Shown here in pieces: positions 1 through 9,361 of a DNA stretch of 48,767 nucleotides. Position 1 is the first letter of the stretch; every line of letters begins with the position of its first letter. Below the pieces are notes generated by a model that was not told the DNA's origin, searched no databases, and saw only the letters and a list, made by a program, of their open reading frames with translations. Source of the DNA: Acidobacteriaceae bacterium (GTDB lineage Bacteria; Acidobacteriota; Terriglobia; Terriglobales; Acidobacteriaceae); assembly GCA_025355385.1 (NCBI GenBank), contig JANXZS010000053.1, positions 1 to 48,767 of the forward strand, read 5' to 3'. The position numbers and the translations under genes are program-made.

Positions 1-1
1 C

Positions 2-97
2 GTTTTTGCCAGTCATCAGCAGGAGTTGCTTGATGCGAAGACAAAGTACGACCTCGGGCGGAAGCATGAACTGAACGAGATGGAACATCCGCACTAG
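2..97 (+). CDS. 3' end of an unidentified gene (partial)
   Basis: An open frame runs from the left edge to a TAG stop at 95-97 and encodes the last 31 residues of a protein. The visible tail is very hydrophilic and charged (many Lys, Glu, His, Asp) with no membrane segment. I do not recognise the family from so short a piece. The 214-base gap to gpmI that follows is consistent with a real gene end, but the frame could be open by chance. Confidence 0.4.
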   Translation, partial: VFASHQQELLDAKTKYDLGRKHELNEMEHPH

Positions 98-311
98 AAT
101 AATTCCGTTTCAGGTATATCTGACCTAGCCGCGCCGGCGTCCGAATTTGGTCAGTAAAGACCACCCTTCCCTAGTCTATCCGGCCAGATCGAAGCCCCCA
201 AGGGGCTGCACTATTCGTGACGCATGGCACATTGTGGATGCATGCGCGGTAGTAAGCTGAAGCCAGGATCTCCCCCCCCCAAATTTTGCAGTCGTTTAAG
301 GAAAACTATAC

Positions 312-1925
312 GTGTCGATTCGGAATAAACCGCTAGTCCTTACCATCCTCGACGGATGGGGGTACAGTCCAGCAATCAAAGGCAATGCCATCGCACAGGC
401 CCGCAAGCCGGTGTATGACAAACTGCTCATCGACTTTCCTAACACACTGATCCAGGCATCGGATCATTTCGTCGGTCTCCCGGATGGGCAGATGGGGAAT
501 AGCGAAGTGGGCCACCTGAACATCGGCGCCGGACGTATTGTGCAGATGGACATTACCCGCATCGATGCATTAATTGCGTCAGGGGAATTCTATAGCCATC
601 CGGCAATCGTGGAGGCCATGAGGCGCGCTCTGCAAGGCCACCAGCTTCACCTTTTCGGCTTGCTCTCCGATGGCGGTGTTCACTCGCAGCAGGAGCATTT
701 GCACGCGCTATTGAGAACCGCCAAGAAGCATGGTGTGGAGAAGGTTTTCGTTCATGCCTTCCTCGATGGGCGGGATACTTCGCCCACCAGCGGCGCGAGC
801 TACATTGCTGCCCTCGAGCAGAAGATGCGCGAGTATGGAATCGGCAAGATTGCAAGTGTCTCCGGACGTTACTACGCAATGGATCGCGACAAACGCTGGG
901 AGCGAGAGCTGAAGGCATTTGACGCGATGGTCAAGGGCAAAGCCGAGGGGGGAGCCTACCCCGATGCGGCTGCGCGCTTAAAGGAAATCTATAACAACGG
1001 AATTACCGACGAGTTCGTCATCCCTTTTGTGGTTGTGGACGGCCACGGGAGTCCTGTCGGAGTAATCCGCGACGAGGATGTCTGCATCAACTTCAACTTC
1101 CGCGCAGACCGTGCGCGCCAGATCACACGGGTGCTCGCCCGCAACAGCGAACTGAACAAAAACGAAGGCCGCGACCTGCCCGGCGCAGAGCAACTCGACG
1201 AAACGATTCCTCGGTCAATCACGCCGAAGGGTCTGTACTACTTGTGTATGACGCAGTACGACAAGTTGTACGACCTGCCCCGGATCATCCCGCCGGAGTC
1301 CATGGATAACATTCTGGCCAATGTTTTGGCGCAGGCGAATCTACGAAACCTCCGCATCGCCGAGACGGAGAAGTTTGCTCATGTCACATACTTTTTCAAC
1401 GGAGGCATCGAGACGCCGTTCCCGGGTGAAGAGCGCGTGCTGATCCCGTCCTTGAGGGTTGCAACCTATGACCTGGCTCCGGAGATGAAAGCAGAAGCCA
1501 TTGCGGATGCGGTCATTGAGGCAATCAATGACACCGCGTTTGACCTGATCGTGGTCAACTTTGCAAATGCCGACATGGTCGGGCATTCGGGCAGGATGGA
1601 TCCAACGATCCGCGCCGTGGAGACGATCGACAGCCAACTGGGCCGCATCTACTGCGAATTGAAGCAGAAGGGTGGGTCCATGCTCATCACCGCGGATCAC
1701 GGCAATGCCGAGCAGATGATCGATCCACTAACCGGAGGCCCGCACACCGCTCACACTACGAATCCGGTGCCATTGATCGTTATCAGCGAGGCGGCAAAGA
1801 CAATCGGCCTGAGACCCGATGGCTCTCTGCGAGACATCTCGCCGACGCTGCTGTCTATGCTCGGCGTAGATCTCCCGAAGCAGATGACGGGTGGCGATTT
1901 GCGGCAAAAGCTGATCCAGTCCTGA
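312..1925 (+). CDS. gpmI: 2,3-bisphosphoglycerate-independent phosphoglycerate mutase
   Basis: This cytoplasmic glycolytic and gluconeogenic enzyme interconverts 3- and 2-phosphoglycerate using two metal ions and a phosphoserine intermediate. The 537-residue protein matches the usual iPGM length. It opens with the metal-binding DGWG motif (about 14-17). The nucleophile is Ser64 in [18 protein letters not shown] motif follows near 150, and the C-terminal alkaline-phosphatase-like metal site [10 protein letters not shown] is near 460. I chose the GTG at 312 because AAGGAAA lies about 7 bases upstream and translation enters the DGWG motif directly. It is monocistronic, converges on the Wzi gene to its right, and a hairpin lies between them. 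Family assignment is secure. Confidence 0.97.
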   Translation: MSIRNKPLVLTILDGWGYSPAIKGNAIAQARKPVYDKLLIDFPNTLIQASDHFVGLPDGQMGNSEVGHLNIGAGRIVQMDITRIDALIASGEFYSHPAIVEAMRRALQGHQLHLFGLLSDGGVHSQQEHLHALLRTAKKHGVEKVFVHAFLDGRDTSPTSGASYIAALEQKMREYGIGKIASVSGRYYAMDRDKRWERELKAFDAMVKGKAEGGAYPDAAARLKEIYNNGITDEFVIPFVVVDGHGSPVGVIRDEDVCINFNFRADRARQITRVLARNSELNKNEGRDLPGAEQLDETIPRSITPKGLYYLCMTQYDKLYDLPRIIPPESMDNILANVLAQANLRNLRIAETEKFAHVTYFFNGGIETPFPGEERVLIPSLRVATYDLAPEMKAEAIADAVIEAINDTAFDLIVVNFANADMVGHSGRMDPTIRAVETIDSQLGRIYCELKQKGGSMLITADHGNAEQMIDPLTGGPHTAHTTNPVPLIVISEAAKTIGLRPDGSLRDISPTLLSMLGVDLPKQMTGGDLRQKLIQS

Positions 1926-1938
1926 AGTGAGTTGAAAC

Positions 1939-1965
1939 GGCCTTCGCCCAGATGGGATGAAGGCC
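1939..1965. terminator. hairpin between convergent gpmI and wzi-like gene
   Basis: GGCCTTC (1939-1945) pairs with GAAGGCC (1959-1965), and an inner CCCA/TGGG pair (1947-1950 with 1953-1956) extends the stem. It begins 13 bases after the gpmI stop and sits between two convergent genes, so it may end transcription from either side. There is only a weak pyrimidine tract (CTCTCTATT) rather than a clean U run, so efficiency is uncertain. Confidence 0.5.
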
Positions 1966-1989
1966 CTCTCTATTGCATCAATTGAAATT

Positions 1990-3783
1990 TCAGAAGCTGA
2001 TGGCGTGGCGCGGGTACCATGTAAACTGGGCCGTCGTCGTGAAATTGTTCTGGGCCGTCGGGGAGAGAAACGGTGCCTTCCACCGTTCATACTGCACCCA
2101 GGCATGTACTTCGATATCCGGCCTGATGCGCTTTACAAGATCGAATGAAACATTATCCTGTGTAGTCCCAAGAGGCACGAAATCCTTCGGTGCCTTGGCC
2201 CGGCGATAGGAGATTTGCATAGATTCATTCGGGCTGAGGTGGTAGGTGAGCCATGCCTGTCCTCCCTTGGATTCGCGCCCGATCCAGTCGCCGAATAGGA
2301 AGCCCTTGTTGGTATATCCTTGGCGTTGCACATTCTCCCAATACAGAAATTTGCCACCGCTAGTGGACTGGCTTACGGGATCAGTGGACACACCCTCCAA
2401 GCGCAAATCCAGCTTGTGCATTCCCGGAAATTTCGCGAGATAGATTCCAGGTCTGACACCGGAACGTCGCGGTGCGCTGGGCGGACTCACATCGTCGTGG
2501 ACTTCGGAGTCGGTGTATAACGTCACCCTGTCTCGCAGATAAGGAAGCCTGTAGGTGAAGTCGAAACTTCCGAAGCGGGCTCCGGGATCATTACGAGAGT
2601 TTTTATCTGCGACGGTTACGTTCTGGAAGCTGAAGAAACTCTTCAGGAAGCTATGGATGGTGATGGGGACGTGTCCCTTGCCACCCCAGATAACGGTGCG
2701 CTCAAAACCAAATTCCAGATTGCGAGTGGGCTTGAAATTTATCTTCTCAGCATGCACCCAGGGAGCATTGGGATAGGTATGGCCCTTCAGGCTGCCCACG
2801 ATGAAGTCGTAGCGGAAGGGGCCGGTGAGCCTGGACAGCAATGGAACGTACACTGGCTCCGTGCGGTTGATGCGAAAGGCGTAAATATTCTCCGCGTTGT
2901 TGCTGTAGGCCATGCTGGCACCTTGGGCCGGGCCCATCCACTCATCGCTTTTGCCAAACGAGATTTCATTGTTCAGCACGCTGGCCGAGAGGTTCGCTTC
3001 AACGATGCGAAAGACGTTGGTGGCGGGGATTGGCCCGGTGGGCAGGGTAGCCTGTGTCGGTCCGAAGGGAACCTGGTCGATGCCGGAGAGTGTGCTGGAC
3101 ACAGGGATGGAATATCCGACTGCTGACGGTGCGTGCTGATATTCTCCGCGGAAGTACAGCGAGAATCGCCCTGCCGCTTCACTCGACGCACTGAATCCCG
3201 TGACGTCATTCAGACCTTCCTGCGTCATTCTGCCATAGTCGTTGATGTAGGTCTGACCAGCGTGAAAGCTGTCGTTTAGCGGCGTGCCGGAGACGCCGCG
3301 CAGCCGCGTATAAAATGAGTCGAATTGGATCCATCCGATCGTTTGATCCGTTGTCTCGGGATCCCGCATCAACTCGCGGCGAAGCGCTGCGTAGATTTCA
3401 CGAGCCTCTTCGTTGTTTGCACTGTCACTGAGCTTGGTGGCTGTCTCACGAAGGATGCTTCGCGTGCTTTCCCGAGTCCAGGGCCGCAGGCCAATGTAAG
3501 CCGAATCCGCATAACCGAGGGAGAAGAGACGAAGCACAGCCGGATAAATCCAGCTATCGACAGGGATGTATGGCGAACCCACCTGGTAGATGTCGGGAAG
3601 GGGTTCGACAGGCACGAGCGTCTGGCCTGATGACGGAATGGCTGGGGCCGGCGTTCCCGAAGGGCCTTGGGCCGCAGTGTCGATTACGGTCGAGGCATCG
3701 CCGACCTCGTGAGAGAGTGCCAACGCAGCCGGCAGAAAAAGGGTTCCTGCCAAAATGGGGATTGCAAGAGAAAGCAGCTTCAC
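1990..3783 (-). CDS. Wzi-like capsule assembly family protein, copy 1
   Basis: This is a predicted secreted outer-membrane beta-barrel of the capsule-assembly Wzi family. Known Wzi binds exported polysaccharide at the cell surface. A hydrophobic signal peptide (KLLSLAIPILAG...ALA) opens the protein. A Pro-rich linker follows, then the phrase GSPYIPVDSWIYPAVLRL, a conserved N-terminal helix region, and a long alternating aromatic barrel region. The last residues are ...YPRHAISF, ending in a terminal Phe as many outer-membrane barrels do. I prefer the GTG at 3783 because GAGG stands 5 bases upstream and it places the signal peptide at the extreme N terminus; an ATG at 3801 is the alternative. 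It lies immediately downstream of a second Wzi-like gene in the same orientation, with 129 bases between. The family call comes from the sequence pattern, and the polysaccharide substrate is unknown. Confidence 0.85.
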   Translation of the reverse strand: MKLLSLAIPILAGTLFLPAALALSHEVGDASTVIDTAAQGPSGTPAPAIPSSGQTLVPVEPLPDIYQVGSPYIPVDSWIYPAVLRLFSLGYADSAYIGLRPWTRESTRSILRETATKLSDSANNEEAREIYAALRRELMRDPETTDQTIGWIQFDSFYTRLRGVSGTPLNDSFHAGQTYINDYGRMTQEGLNDVTGFSASSEAAGRFSLYFRGEYQHAPSAVGYSIPVSSTLSGIDQVPFGPTQATLPTGPIPATNVFRIVEANLSASVLNNEISFGKSDEWMGPAQGASMAYSNNAENIYAFRINRTEPVYVPLLSRLTGPFRYDFIVGSLKGHTYPNAPWVHAEKINFKPTRNLEFGFERTVIWGGKGHVPITIHSFLKSFFSFQNVTVADKNSRNDPGARFGSFDFTYRLPYLRDRVTLYTDSEVHDDVSPPSAPRRSGVRPGIYLAKFPGMHKLDLRLEGVSTDPVSQSTSGGKFLYWENVQRQGYTNKGFLFGDWIGRESKGGQAWLTYHLSPNESMQISYRRAKAPKDFVPLGTTQDNVSFDLVKRIRPDIEVHAWVQYERWKAPFLSPTAQNNFTTTAQFTWYPRHAISF

Positions 3784-3912
3784 GCCTACCTCAGTATTCA
3801 AGAGCGCCGAAAGTCCGGAAAGTAAATTGCCCGACTACATTGCAAATACTGGTAAGGGAAAATAGCCTTGGCAATTGGGGTAAGATCCATCCTCGCGCCT
3901 ATACGAACCGCA

Positions 3913-5814
3913 CTAGCGAGCAGCCCCAATCTTGGGGAACCACGTGATCTGGAAGTTCCCTGACACATCGCTCTGTTTCTTCGCGTTCAGAAGAGGAATC
4001 CACCAGCGTTCATACTGCACGCTCGTATTCAACTCAACATTACGCGAGAGGCGCTTGACAAGCTTCACGCTGAAGTCTGTCTGCGTCCCTCCACCCACCC
4101 ACAAACGATTGTCCAGCTTGGAGTCGCGATACTGTGCCTGAACCTGTTCTTTAGGTGACATCCAGTAGGTCAGCCAGCCTTGGTATCCGGTGCTGTCGCG
4201 CCCTATCCAGTCGGCAACTAGAAAGCCCTTGTTTGTATATCCGTCTTTGTAGGCGTGGTTGGTATATGTAATGCCCGCGTCGCGCGCCTGGTTCGAATAT
4301 GGAGCTTCAAATCGAAAATCAAACTTCGGCGCGCCGGGAAGGTGCGAGATGTAGATGCCCGGCCGCCACGAGGAACGAAGGAAGTTGGCCAGCGGCGAAG
4401 GATCGTCGTCGCAGATGGAGTCGGTGTAGATGGTTACACTCTTCTGAAGTTTCGGAAGGCGCCAGCGGAAATCGAATCCACCGCGCCGGTCGCCGACGTC
4501 GTAGGGTTTTTGCCCTGAGTTCGCTTGATCGCCAACGCTGATAAAGCTTTTCCAGAAGTTTCCAAAGGTGAGTGCATGGTAACCCTTGCCGGCAAACTCG
4601 TTTGTCCGCGAGAAGCCAAACTCAAGATCCTTAGTGGGGTGAAGACTAATCTTATTGCCGAACACCCACGGGTTGTTCGGGCTGCGATGACCCTTGAAAT
4701 CTCCAAAGAAGTTATCCAATCGCACGGTTCCAAAGACCCGCGAAAAGAATGGAATATACAAAGGTTCGACCCGATCAAGACGCAACATGTATATTGGCTC
4801 GGCATTCGTGCTGTACAACATCGCCCCGCCTTGCGCCGGACCCCACCACATGTCGCTCTTTCCAACGGAAATTTCCGATCCCCATATGTGATAGGCAACA
4901 TAGCCGTTGAGAATGCGAAGGTTGTTGCGCGTGCCCACGGCGAAGGAGTTGGGTAAACCTATCTGGTCGTCAGCGGAGGAGGTTGTCGACTGCACGTTAA
5001 GCGACTCTGCAGCCAGGCCGGGAGCGTGCTGGTATTCACCGCGTAAGTACAAGGTGAACCTGCCAGCTTCGGCCCGGGCACTTCCGCCCAATCGCATGTT
5101 GAAGCCTTCGGCATAGGGTCTTCCGTAATCGTTGATGAGCGTCTGTCCGAAGTGGAAGCTATCGGTCAAGGGCTGGCCGCTGATTTGCTGAACGTTGCCG
5201 TAAACCGAGTCGAGACGAACGTTCAGCTGGGGGGCCCGGAGGTCGCGCAGTATTTCAAGCTGGAGCGAATTGAAGATCTCCCTTGCTGCAACGTCTTGCG
5301 GATTCTCATCCAGTTTTGCCTCCGTTTTCTCCAGCATGTGGGCCACGCTTAAACGCGTCCATGGGCGCTCGCCGAAGAACGCCGTATGGATATAGCCGAG
5401 GCCGGAGAGGCGGTCAAGGGCAGGGTACATCCAGCTATCCATTGGGACGTAGGTCGATCCCGCAGTGCTGATGTGACGAACGGGATCGATAGGCTTGTAC
5501 ACCTTGGGCAGTGGTGGATTCTCCTGCGGGGCGGCGGGTGTGTTCGGGGCAAGCGGAGGCATAGGCTTCTCCTGCTCCGCTGCGGGTGGGGGAGGGCTCG
5601 AGCCCTGGGGAAGCTTGGGATTGACTTCGACCTCGCCAGGATCGTCCGGTCTGGGAGTATTTTGCGTTTGACCCTGAGCCGGTGCAGGGGTGGTGTCTTG
5701 CTGAGAAGGGATCGCTACGGTTGAAGACGATTCGTTCTCCAGCGGCAGCGCCATAACAGCGGGAACGAAAATCCCCCACGCCACCACAAGACTTGCCAAA
5801 GAAAGAAATCTCAC
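3913..5814 (-). CDS. Wzi-like capsule assembly family protein, copy 2
   Basis: This 633-residue protein has a signal peptide (first ~22 residues, ending ...AVMA), a long Pro/Gln/Glu-rich low-complexity linker (about 25-105) and a Wzi-like barrel domain. It shares clear landmarks with its downstream neighbour: a PMDSWMYPAL element after the linker, and GYTNKGFLVADWIGR followed by a WLTY motif near the C terminus. The two genes therefore look like an old tandem duplication. By family it should sit in the outer membrane and bind or organise surface polysaccharide. No Wza/Wzb/Wzc or glycosyltransferase genes are in the window, so the partner polysaccharide is unknown. The linker is much longer than in copy 1 and might span periplasm or peptidoglycan (inference). 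Confidence 0.85.
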   Translation of the reverse strand: MRFLSLASLVVAWGIFVPAVMALPLENESSSTVAIPSQQDTTPAPAQGQTQNTPRPDDPGEVEVNPKLPQGSSPPPPAAEQEKPMPPLAPNTPAAPQENPPLPKVYKPIDPVRHISTAGSTYVPMDSWMYPALDRLSGLGYIHTAFFGERPWTRLSVAHMLEKTEAKLDENPQDVAAREIFNSLQLEILRDLRAPQLNVRLDSVYGNVQQISGQPLTDSFHFGQTLINDYGRPYAEGFNMRLGGSARAEAGRFTLYLRGEYQHAPGLAAESLNVQSTTSSADDQIGLPNSFAVGTRNNLRILNGYVAYHIWGSEISVGKSDMWWGPAQGGAMLYSTNAEPIYMLRLDRVEPLYIPFFSRVFGTVRLDNFFGDFKGHRSPNNPWVFGNKISLHPTKDLEFGFSRTNEFAGKGYHALTFGNFWKSFISVGDQANSGQKPYDVGDRRGGFDFRWRLPKLQKSVTIYTDSICDDDPSPLANFLRSSWRPGIYISHLPGAPKFDFRFEAPYSNQARDAGITYTNHAYKDGYTNKGFLVADWIGRDSTGYQGWLTYWMSPKEQVQAQYRDSKLDNRLWVGGGTQTDFSVKLVKRLSRNVELNTSVQYERWWIPLLNAKKQSDVSGNFQITWFPKIGAAR

Positions 5815-6166
5815 TCACACCTCAAGACTGGTTCCTTCTGTTTACGCCTGCCGCGATGCAGGGCGGTTTCAGCAACTCGAAGTTAATTGTCGCAGACAGA
5901 AACGTTCGGAGGCTATGCCACGCTTACATCAACCTACTGAAAGCGCACTCCGGGGTCAACCATGGGAGGGCATGAGGCCGGCATGAGGCCCGCCTGCTAC
6001 GCGGACATCAATCCAGATAAATTGCACTGCCGTGAACAGTGTCAAGAGGCCAGTCCGTAAAGTTTTAAGTCGGACAGCAGGTCGCGGACTTGCTTCGCAG
6101 TGGCCGCGGGGGTCTCAAATGCGCGTAAGGCGTGGGTACGACTCAATTTGCGGATGGAGTAAAAAG
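5815..6166. other. 352-base intergenic region upstream of the wzi-like pair
   Basis: There is no convincing gene on either strand. The region must hold the promoter of the leftward wzi-like genes and the 3' end of the E1-alpha-like gene. A short direct repeat of GCATGAGGCC occurs twice about 11 bases apart near 5970-5990. I see no clear terminator or promoter boxes. Confidence 0.4.
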
Positions 6167-7045
6167 TCAACGCTCATGCAAGTCTACCTGGAAATCACCG
6201 AGGATCTTTTGCTTCCACTCGCTGGTGAAAAGACCCTTGCGGGTAAGGTAGTCCTCCATCAGGTTCAGAGGATCGCCGTGGGAGAAAAAGGTATTGCACC
6301 TGATCAGCGTCGGTCCCCCGCCTTGACGAGCCCGTGTAATAGCCTCAAACGCGACTCGATAAACGGCTACTACGTCGTTGCCGTCAACGGGAATGCTGGG
6401 AAATCCGTAAGCATCCGCTCCGAGACCGTTCCGCTGGGATTTTGTGTTGGCTGGCTCGGTCGGGAGATTGTGCTGCGCCACCAAAAGCATTGGAAGATGG
6501 TGGCGGCCGGCGAATTCAAGAGCCTTTTCCCAGGAGTTGAGCGATGTGGATCTCTCTCCAGAAAAGGCGACGACAATGTCGCTGCGGTTCTGTTTCTGAT
6601 TTGCGAGGGCAGCGTCGGTAGCGCTCTTCCACAGGCGGGAAGAAGCGGCAGGCGGTGCCACGCCGTTCAGTGATGAAGCATTTCCATTGACTTGCAACGA
6701 GGGGCGGCGCTCATCCGGATTGACTGACCGTCCGAGGAGATACGACAGGATTGTTCCAAGCGGAACGCCCTCGATAAAGCTGGTGGTAACGTCCCAATGC
6801 GAGGAGACGATGGTATCGCCCGGGCCCAGATCGATAGCCACGCCGACTCTGGTGGCTTCCTGTCCGACGGTGGAGTGATGGTTGCCGGGGAACTTGCCCT
6901 GTTTCAAGATCAGGCGAATGTGCTCGTCGAGTGCCCGGCATTTAAGCATCGTGGTGTACATCTGCTTCAGCTTTTCGTTGTTGATCAGCGAGAAGCCGTT
7001 TTGCGCCGCCGCCGTGGCAGCCTTTTCCTTGACCTTGGTTGCCAT
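6167..7045 (-). CDS. divergent E1-alpha-like (2-oxoacid dehydrogenase) protein with degraded TPP motif
   Basis: This 292-residue protein resembles the alpha subunit of thiamine-diphosphate-dependent pyruvate or branched-chain 2-oxoacid dehydrogenases. Recognisable family blocks are the N-terminal LKQMYTTMLKCRALDE helix, GNHHSTVGQEATRVGVA (55-70), and VDGNDVVAVY (220-229) followed by ARQGGGPTLI. The cofactor motif, normally GDGA...NN, reads SGER (162-165) and HN (192-193). The GGSMH loop and the usual phosphorylation-loop HS are also not evident. The protein is shorter than typical E1-alpha (about 320-400). No E1-beta, E2 or E3 gene is nearby. I start at the ATG at 7043-7045; the frame stays open upstream into argJ, but that extension is unlike the family. 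It may be a non-catalytic paralogue or have changed function. It reads through without a frameshift. Confidence 0.75.
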   Translation of the reverse strand: MATKVKEKAATAAAQNGFSLINNEKLKQMYTTMLKCRALDEHIRLILKQGKFPGNHHSTVGQEATRVGVAIDLGPGDTIVSSHWDVTTSFIEGVPLGTILSYLLGRSVNPDERRPSLQVNGNASSLNGVAPPAASSRLWKSATDAALANQKQNRSDIVVAFSGERSTSLNSWEKALEFAGRHHLPMLLVAQHNLPTEPANTKSQRNGLGADAYGFPSIPVDGNDVVAVYRVAFEAITRARQGGGPTLIRCNTFFSHGDPLNLMEDYLTRKGLFTSEWKQKILGDFQVDLHER

Positions 7046-7289
7046 GTGCGGAACCGTCCTAAGGCGGATGGTAAATGGAGGAACGCGAGATTTGGATGAG
7101 CTTGCTGTCAGAGGGAGACGTCTGTTGAAGACTACTCTCCGCCACTGTTCGCTGTGCGGGTTCAATAGATGGGATTTGCACAGACGTGTGAAAAAGCTTG
7201 TGCAAAGCGCGGCACAAATGCTCGGAAGTATTTGAGGAATGCGGGAGTCGAACGTTCTGCACTGGAAATGATGCGGGGTCAAAAATAAT

Positions 7290-8513
7290 CTACGTAGAAT
7301 AGTCCGCATTGATGCGGACATACTCGGTCGTGAGGTCGGTCGTCCAGAAGCGGCAGCTCCCCGTGCCCACGCCAAGCGACATGCGTATCCGGTATTCGCG
7401 CTGCTTTAGATATTCGTGCGCCTTCGCCTCGTCGTAAAAAGGCGAGCGCTCACCATTGCGGCAGATCTCCAACTCGCCGAACCACAGGTTGATTTTGGCC
7501 GGATCAATTGCAACTCCCGAAGCTCCAGTGGCCGAGAGCAGGCGCCCCCAGTTGGGATCACATCCTGCCCAGGCCGTCTTGACGAGTGGGGAGTGAGCAA
7601 TGGCTTTGGCTACTTTAATTGCGTCTGCGTCGCTGGGGGCCCCCTCAATTTCAAGCTCCACCACGTGCGTGATGCCTTCGCCATCGGCAACGATTTGCTT
7701 TGCCAGCGAGGTGCAGACCTGCGTCAGCGCCTGCTGGAACGCTGGGGCGGACGCGGAGTCGATGCCAGCCCCGCTGGAGCCTGAGGCCAGCAGCAGCACC
7801 GTGTCGTTGGTGGACGTGTCACCATCCACCGAGATGCGGTTGAAGCTGACATTCACAGCCGATTGCAGGAAGCCAAGGAGGGCGGCAGGCTCCACCTGTG
7901 CGTCAGTCAGCACATACACCAGCATGGTGGCGTGTGGAACGAGTTGCGGATGGATCATGCCGGAGCCTTTGCCGACCGCAAGGATGCGGACTGTCTTGCC
8001 CGCAATTTCCAGGGTTGTCGCGGAGACTTTCTCGCGGGTATCTGTCGTCATGATCGCAAGCGCTAGTTGGTACAGGTGTTCGGCGCTGCGACCGAGGCTG
8101 GATTGCAATTGTGGCAGGGCCGCGATCAGCTTTTCTGCTGGTAGTGGCACTCCGATGATGCCGGTTGAGGCTGGGAAGACCTCATACTCGTGGCAGCCGA
8201 AGGTCGCGGCCACCGCTCCGCATACACGCCTGGCTGCTGCCAATCCCGCTTCTCCAGTCGCGCAATTGGCGTTGCCCGCGTTGATCGCGACGACGCGCAC
8301 ATGGCCAGCCGTGCGGCTAAGGTGGATCTTATCCACGATCAGCGGAGCAGCGATAATTCTGTTGGCCGTGAACATGGCCGCCGCGCTGGTGCCTTTGTCG
8401 GCCACGATGCCGGCAAAATCCGTACGACCGCTGGCCTTGAGGCCGGCCCTCGCAGCAGAGAATAGAAATCCGCCGGGTATGGCGTCATCAGAGAGAAAAG
8501 GTATCGAATTCAT
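7290..8513 (-). CDS. argJ: bifunctional ornithine acetyltransferase / N-acetylglutamate synthase
   Basis: ArgJ transfers the acetyl group from N-acetylornithine to glutamate in the cyclic arginine pathway, and bifunctional forms also use acetyl-CoA. The 407-residue precursor has the family length. It contains the autocleavage site HATML with the nucleophilic Thr196, the oxyanion-type STGIIGVPL segment near 116-124, and the GCDPNWGR motif near the C terminus. The chain should self-cleave before Thr196 into alpha and beta chains. An AAAGG sequence 6 bases before the ATG supports the start. The gene is divergent from the ABC ATPase with a very short spacer. No other arg biosynthesis gene is adjacent, though arginine feeds the pdaD/agu genes found further on. 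Family identity is secure; whether it is mono- or bifunctional is inferred. Confidence 0.95.
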   Translation of the reverse strand: MNSIPFLSDDAIPGGFLFSAARAGLKASGRTDFAGIVADKGTSAAAMFTANRIIAAPLIVDKIHLSRTAGHVRVVAINAGNANCATGEAGLAAARRVCGAVAATFGCHEYEVFPASTGIIGVPLPAEKLIAALPQLQSSLGRSAEHLYQLALAIMTTDTREKVSATTLEIAGKTVRILAVGKGSGMIHPQLVPHATMLVYVLTDAQVEPAALLGFLQSAVNVSFNRISVDGDTSTNDTVLLLASGSSGAGIDSASAPAFQQALTQVCTSLAKQIVADGEGITHVVELEIEGAPSDADAIKVAKAIAHSPLVKTAWAGCDPNWGRLLSATGASGVAIDPAKINLWFGELEICRNGERSPFYDEAKAHEYLKQREYRIRMSLGVGTGSCRFWTTDLTTEYVRINADYST

Positions 8514-8563
8514 GGTGAGCCTTTTACTCTATCAAGATGCTGGTATCAGAGGAGAGCACCCGG

Positions 8564-9361
8564 TTGGCTGACGCACCCGAAGCTGCAACTGATTTCTTGC
8601 GCCTGAGAAACGTGAACGTGGCGCGCGGCGATACCACAGTTCTGCACGACATTACCCTAAGCATCGCAACCGGCGAGCACCTCGCTATTCTGGGACCGAA
8701 CGGCTGTGGCAAATCCACCCTGATAAAGACGATTGCCTGTGAGTGCTATCCGATCGTCCGCGCCGATATGCAAGTGAGCATTTACGGTCGGGAGCGGTGG
8801 GACCTGACTGAGCTGCGCCAGCATCTTGGTGTGGTCCAATCCGGCCTGCCGGGAGAACAGACCTTGAAGACAATCGGGCTGAACGCTGTCATCTCAGGCT
8901 TTTTCTCTGCTTCGACTTTATGGCCAAACCTTCAAATATTGGATGAGATGAAGAAACGGGCGCAAGAGGCGTTGGAGCGACTTACTTCGGAGTATCTTGC
9001 CACCAAGTTAGTGGGGGAGATGTCGACGGGCGAGAAGCGACGTATTCTGATCGCCCGGGCGCTAGTCCACCGGCCCCAAACTCTGCTGCTGGATGAGCCA
9101 TCGAATGATCTGGATCTGGCGGCGCAGCGGGAACTGCGCGAGGTGCTCAGGCGACTTGCGAAGGAGGGTACTGGGATCGTGATGGTGACCCATCACCTGT
9201 CGGACATCCTTCCGGAAATGGATCGGGTCCTGCTAATGAAAGAGGGCCGCATCGTTGCCGATGGGCGCAAGAAGTCCCTGCTGACTTCCACCGCGCTGGA
9301 GACGCTGTTTGGAGTTCCCGTGGAGGTGGCAGAGCGGGATGGCTTCCTCTACTCATGGTAG
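8564..9361 (+). CDS. ABC transporter-type ATP-binding protein
   Basis: This is a single ABC nucleotide-binding domain of about 265 residues. It has Walker A GPNGCGKST (44-52), the ABC signature MSTGEKRR (153-160), Walker B TLLLDEPSNDLDL (174-186) and a switch His in MVTHH. The domain style (iron-complex or molybdate-like ATPases such as the YlmA/ModF group) suggests a soluble ATPase, but no permease or binding protein is adjacent, so the substrate is unknown. I prefer the TTG at 8564 because GAGGAG lies 9 bases upstream. The ATG at 8537 has only a weak ribosome site and leaves just 23 bases to divergent argJ. The C terminus ends GFLYSW. It may pair with membrane components elsewhere or act alone. 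Confidence 0.85.
   Translation: MADAPEAATDFLRLRNVNVARGDTTVLHDITLSIATGEHLAILGPNGCGKSTLIKTIACECYPIVRADMQVSIYGRERWDLTELRQHLGVVQSGLPGEQTLKTIGLNAVISGFFSASTLWPNLQILDEMKKRAQEALERLTSEYLATKLVGEMSTGEKRRILIARALVHRPQTLLLDEPSNDLDLAAQRELREVLRRLAKEGTGIVMVTHHLSDILPEMDRVLLMKEGRIVADGRKKSLLTSTALETLFGVPVEVAERDGFLYSW

Noticed and set aside
272-280. Run of nine C residues upstream of gpmI
   Set aside because: It may be a homopolymer tract capable of slippage, but it lies outside coding sequence and nothing links it to phase variation.
6032-6673. 213-residue plus-strand frame antisense to the E1-alpha-like gene
   Set aside because: The opposite strand has family motifs; this frame has no recognisable features.
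7600-8571. Long open frame opposite argJ on the plus strand
   Set aside because: It lies entirely antisense to argJ, has Ala/Ser/Thr-rich shadow composition and no domain; argJ has clear catalytic motifs.
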